NCBI GenBank assembly: GCA_023416875.1
Contig: JAEZGT010000139.1
Coordinates: 1-8,439, forward strand
DNA: 8,439 nucleotides
Source: Pseudomonadota bacterium
GTDB lineage: Bacteria; Pseudomonadota; Gammaproteobacteria; Pseudomonadales; Cellvibrionaceae
Direction: 5' to 3'
How positions within the stretch are numbered: the stretch's first letter is position 1; every line of letters starts with the position of its first letter. The position numbers and the translations under genes are program-made. The notes beneath the pieces are model-generated. The model was not told the origin of the DNA. It searched no databases and saw only the letters and a list, made by a program, of their open reading frames with translations. Below, piece after piece: positions 6,331 to 8,439 of the stretch.

Positions 6331-7245
6331 ATGGGCACTATGGATTCGACAATTTTCGGTGAACTGCTTTCGGTCCGCGATTGGATTCGCTGGGGCGCCA
6401 CCGAATTTCAACGCGCAAAAGTATTTTTTGGCCACGGCACGGATAACGCTTGGGACGAGGCCGCGCAGCTGGTGCTCTGGTCTATCTGTACTCCCTGGGA
6501 AAGGCTCAACCAGATCGTCGATACCCGCCTGACAGAAGCGGAAAAGCGCGAGATTCTGGTATTGATTCAACGGCGCATTCACGAGCGTGTCCCTGCGGCC
6601 TACCTGACCGGCACCGCCTATTTTGCCGGTATGGAATTTCAGGTTACGCGCGACACCCTGATTCCCCGTTCACCGATCGCCGAGCTGATTGAGCAGGAAT
6701 TTTCGCCCTGGCTGACGCGGGAACCCGAATATGTTCTGGATTTGTGCACCGGCTGTGGCTGTATCGGCATCGCCATAGCAGCGACCTTCCCGGAAGCGCA
6801 TGTAGACGTAAGCGATATTTCCGAGCCTGCTTTGGCGGTGGCTCAGAACAATATCGCCAAACATCAATTGCAGGAGCGGGTGAGGGCGGTGCAGTCCGAT
6901 CTGTTTGCGGATCTTCCTGGTTGTTACGACCTGATTGTCAGCAATCCACCCTATGTAGATGAACAAGAGATGGCGGCACTGCCCAAGGAATATGCCGCAG
7001 AACCACGCTTGGCGTTGGAGTCGGGCTTGGACGGTTTGGACTTTACCCGCCGATTGCTGCGCGAAGCGGCCGATCATCTTAATGATGAAGGCATCCTCAT
7101 CGTTGAAGTTGGCGATAGTGCAGCCGCTCTGGAAGCTGGTTTTCCCGATGTTCCTTTCACATGGCTCGAATTCGCTCGCGGCGGTCACGGTGTGTTTTTA
7201 TTGACCCGGGAGCAATTGGTCGCTCACGCGGCAGATTTTATCTGA
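6331..7245 (+). CDS. prmB: 50S ribosomal protein L3 N(5)-glutamine methyltransferase PrmB
   Basis: SAM-dependent enzyme that methylates a glutamine side chain of ribosomal protein L3 during 50S assembly. The product is 304 residues. The N-terminal helical domain has VRDWIRWGATEF (15-26), VFFGHGTDNAWDEA (31-44) and RVPAAYLTG (86-94). The Rossmann methyltransferase domain has motif I DLCTGCGCIGIA (137-148), SNPPYVD (204-210) with the NPPY motif that binds the amide substrate, and FARGGHGVFLLT (281-292). The RDWIRWG and FARGGHGVF stretches separate PrmB from its paralogue PrmC, which modifies release factors. Two ATGs, at 6331 and 6340, are both plausible starts and neither has a clear Shine-Dalgarno. 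One unusual residue is Cys in motif I where Ser (TGSGC) is usual. It diverges from folE and precedes aroC by about 80 bases. Confidence 0.96.
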   Translation: MGTMDSTIFGELLSVRDWIRWGATEFQRAKVFFGHGTDNAWDEAAQLVLWSICTPWERLNQIVDTRLTEAEKREILVLIQRRIHERVPAAYLTGTAYFAGMEFQVTRDTLIPRSPIAELIEQEFSPWLTREPEYVLDLCTGCGCIGIAIAATFPEAHVDVSDISEPALAVAQNNIAKHQLQERVRAVQSDLFADLPGCYDLIVSNPPYVDEQEMAALPKEYAAEPRLALESGLDGLDFTRRLLREAADHLNDEGILIVEVGDSAAALEAGFPDVPFTWLEFARGGHGVFLLTREQLVAHAADFI

Positions 7246-7251
7246 GCAACT

Positions 7252-7257
7252 TATAAT
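7252..7257 (+). promoter_or_regulatory. Candidate aroC promoter -10 box
   Basis: A perfect TATAAT lies seven bases after the prmB stop and about 70 bases before the aroC ATG. It suggests that aroC has its own promoter in addition to any readthrough from prmB. No good -35 hexamer is present 15-19 bases upstream. Confidence 0.45.
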
Positions 7258-7310
7258 GCGACCGCTTTGGTGCTGCCTGGACAGTGCCGGGCGGATCTTC
7301 GAATTTTAAT

Positions 7311-7317
7311 GGGTGAG
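7311..7317 (+). promoter_or_regulatory. Shine-Dalgarno-like site deciding the aroC start
   Basis: GGGTGAG is seven bases before ATG 7325. It also contains the in-frame GTG at 7313, which would add only MSSA; starting at the ATG gives MAGNTFGKLF, the usual AroC N-terminus. Confidence 0.6.
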
Positions 7318-7324
7318 CAGTGCT

Positions 7325-8425
7325 ATGGCGGGAAATACATTCGGCAAACTTTTTACCGTAACCACTTTTGGTGAGAGCCACGGCGAGGCACTGGGTTGCA
7401 TCATTGACGGCTGTCCTCCGGGTATCGAACTCTCCGAAGAAGATATTCAGACTGATCTGGATCGACGCAAGCCAGGCCAGTCCCGCTATACCACCCAGCG
7501 TCGCGAAGAAGACCAGGTAAAGATTCTCTCCGGAGTCTTTGAGGGCAAGACCACCGGAACGCCCATTGGGATGATCATTCACAACACCGATCAGCGCTCC
7601 AAGGATTACAGCAAAATCAAGGACGTCTTCCGTCCCGCCCACGCTGATTACACCTATATGCAGAAATACGGCATCCGCGACTATCGCGGCGGCGGTCGCT
7701 CTTCCGCTCGCGAAACTGCGATGCGTGTGGCGGCGGGTGCGGTAGCGAAAAAGGTTTTGCGCGAGGCCTGGGGCATTGAGGTGCGCGGGTATCTGTCGCA
7801 ACTCGGCCCAATTGCCATTGAATCCGTTGATTGGAACGAAATCGCCAACAACCCGTTTTTCTGCCCCGACGCCAGTAAAGTGGCGGCTATGGAAGAGTAC
7901 ATGCAGTTGCTGAATAAAGAGGGTAACTCCGTGGGAGCAAAAATCACGGTGGTGGCCTCGAATATGGTTCCTGGTTTAGGCGAGCCGATATTCGACCGTC
8001 TCGACGCAGACCTGGCCCACGCTCTTATGAGCATCAACGCGGTTAAGGGCGTGGAAATCGGTGCAGGCTTCGCCTCGGTCGCACAGAAGGGGACCGAGCA
8101 TAGGGATGAAATCACTCCAGAGGGATTTCTCAGCAACAACGCAGGCGGCATACTCGGAGGAATTTCCTCGGGCCAGGATGTGATAGCGCATATCGCGCTT
8201 AAACCCACCTCAAGCCTGCGCATTCCCGGCAAAAGCGTAGACGTCAATGGCAATCCGGTAGAGGTGGTCACCACCGGTAGGCACGACCCCTGCGTTGGCA
8301 TCCGCGCGACCCCGATCGCGGAGGCGATGATGGCACTGGTGCTGGTGGATCACGCGTTGCGCCATCGCGGTCAGAACAGTGATGTGGCGCTTTCCGTTCC
8401 GGTTATTCCCGGATCTGTAATCTGA
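7325..8425 (+). CDS. aroC: Chorismate synthase AroC
   Basis: Last enzyme of the shikimate pathway. It converts 5-enolpyruvylshikimate 3-phosphate to chorismate using reduced FMN, as a cytosolic tetramer. The product is 366 residues, close to E. coli AroC (361). Signatures seen: TTFGESHG (13-20) with a catalytic His at 19, DRRKPGQSR (46-54), RPAHADYT (103-110) with His106, RGGGRSSARET (121-131), INAVKGVEIG (237-246), NNAGGILGGISSGQ (271-284) and the GRHDPC stretch (318-323). No key residue is missing. The start was placed at ATG 7325, since the upstream GTG at 7313 lies inside the likely ribosome site and adds residues not typical of the family. It follows prmB with a separate candidate promoter. 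Only 14 bases remain after the stop, too few to show a terminator. Confidence 0.98.
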   Translation: MAGNTFGKLFTVTTFGESHGEALGCIIDGCPPGIELSEEDIQTDLDRRKPGQSRYTTQRREEDQVKILSGVFEGKTTGTPIGMIIHNTDQRSKDYSKIKDVFRPAHADYTYMQKYGIRDYRGGGRSSARETAMRVAAGAVAKKVLREAWGIEVRGYLSQLGPIAIESVDWNEIANNPFFCPDASKVAAMEEYMQLLNKEGNSVGAKITVVASNMVPGLGEPIFDRLDADLAHALMSINAVKGVEIGAGFASVAQKGTEHRDEITPEGFLSNNAGGILGGISSGQDVIAHIALKPTSSLRIPGKSVDVNGNPVEVVTTGRHDPCVGIRATPIAEAMMALVLVDHALRHRGQNSDVALSVPVIPGSVI

Positions 8426-8439
8426 GTAGTGGGCAATCA

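Noticed and set aside
7238..7801. A 187-codon minus-strand frame over the prmB-aroC junction
   Set aside because: It overlaps the conserved AroC N-terminus and shows no recognisable motifs, so it is a shadow frame.
7681..8301. A 206-codon minus-strand frame inside aroC
   Set aside because: aroC is unambiguous here, and the antisense product shows no family features.

Overview
The window reads as an ordinary chromosomal core segment of a Gammaproteobacterium of moderately high GC. Protein signatures and gene grouping (gpsA, DUF4389 protein, sixA, then folE, prmB, aroC) recall pseudomonads and the marine Cellvibrio/Saccharophagus/Microbulbifer group. The genus is an inference and cannot be fixed without a database search. 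There are no phage, IS, CRISPR, rRNA or tRNA signatures, and coding density is very high.

Layout. (1) Positions 1-1653 hold the 3' part of htpG (Hsp90 chaperone), closed by a good Rho-independent terminator at 1673-1705. (2) Positions 1850-5607 hold five co-directional, tightly packed genes that look like one operon: gpsA (glycerol-3-phosphate dehydrogenase, TTG start), a small membrane protein of the DUF4389 type, sixA (phosphohistidine phosphatase), an alpha/beta hydrolase whose ATG overlaps the sixA stop, and a secreted protein with an N-terminal DUF4892-like region and a diverged OmpA-like C-terminus. The start of that last gene is probably a TTG placed after a strong Shine-Dalgarno, not the upstream ATG. 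(3) folE (GTP cyclohydrolase I) lies on the minus strand, convergent with the operon; only 12 bp separate the two stop codons. (4) Diverging from folE are prmB (ribosomal protein L3 glutamine methyltransferase) and aroC (chorismate synthase), the latter with a perfect TATAAT box in its leader.

Functionally the window covers protein folding (HtpG), phospholipid precursor synthesis (GpsA), phosphohistidine signalling (SixA), folate entry (FolE), ribosome modification (PrmB) and the last common step of aromatic synthesis (AroC). FolE and AroC both feed folate, through the pterin and chorismate/p-aminobenzoate branches, but nothing seen here shows co-regulation.

I looked for a hidden novel system and did not find a convincing one. 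The least understood part is the gpsA-to-DUF4892 operon, where two uncharacterised envelope proteins and an unassigned hydrolase travel with sixA. The other findings are small points about start codons, degenerate motifs and hairpins.
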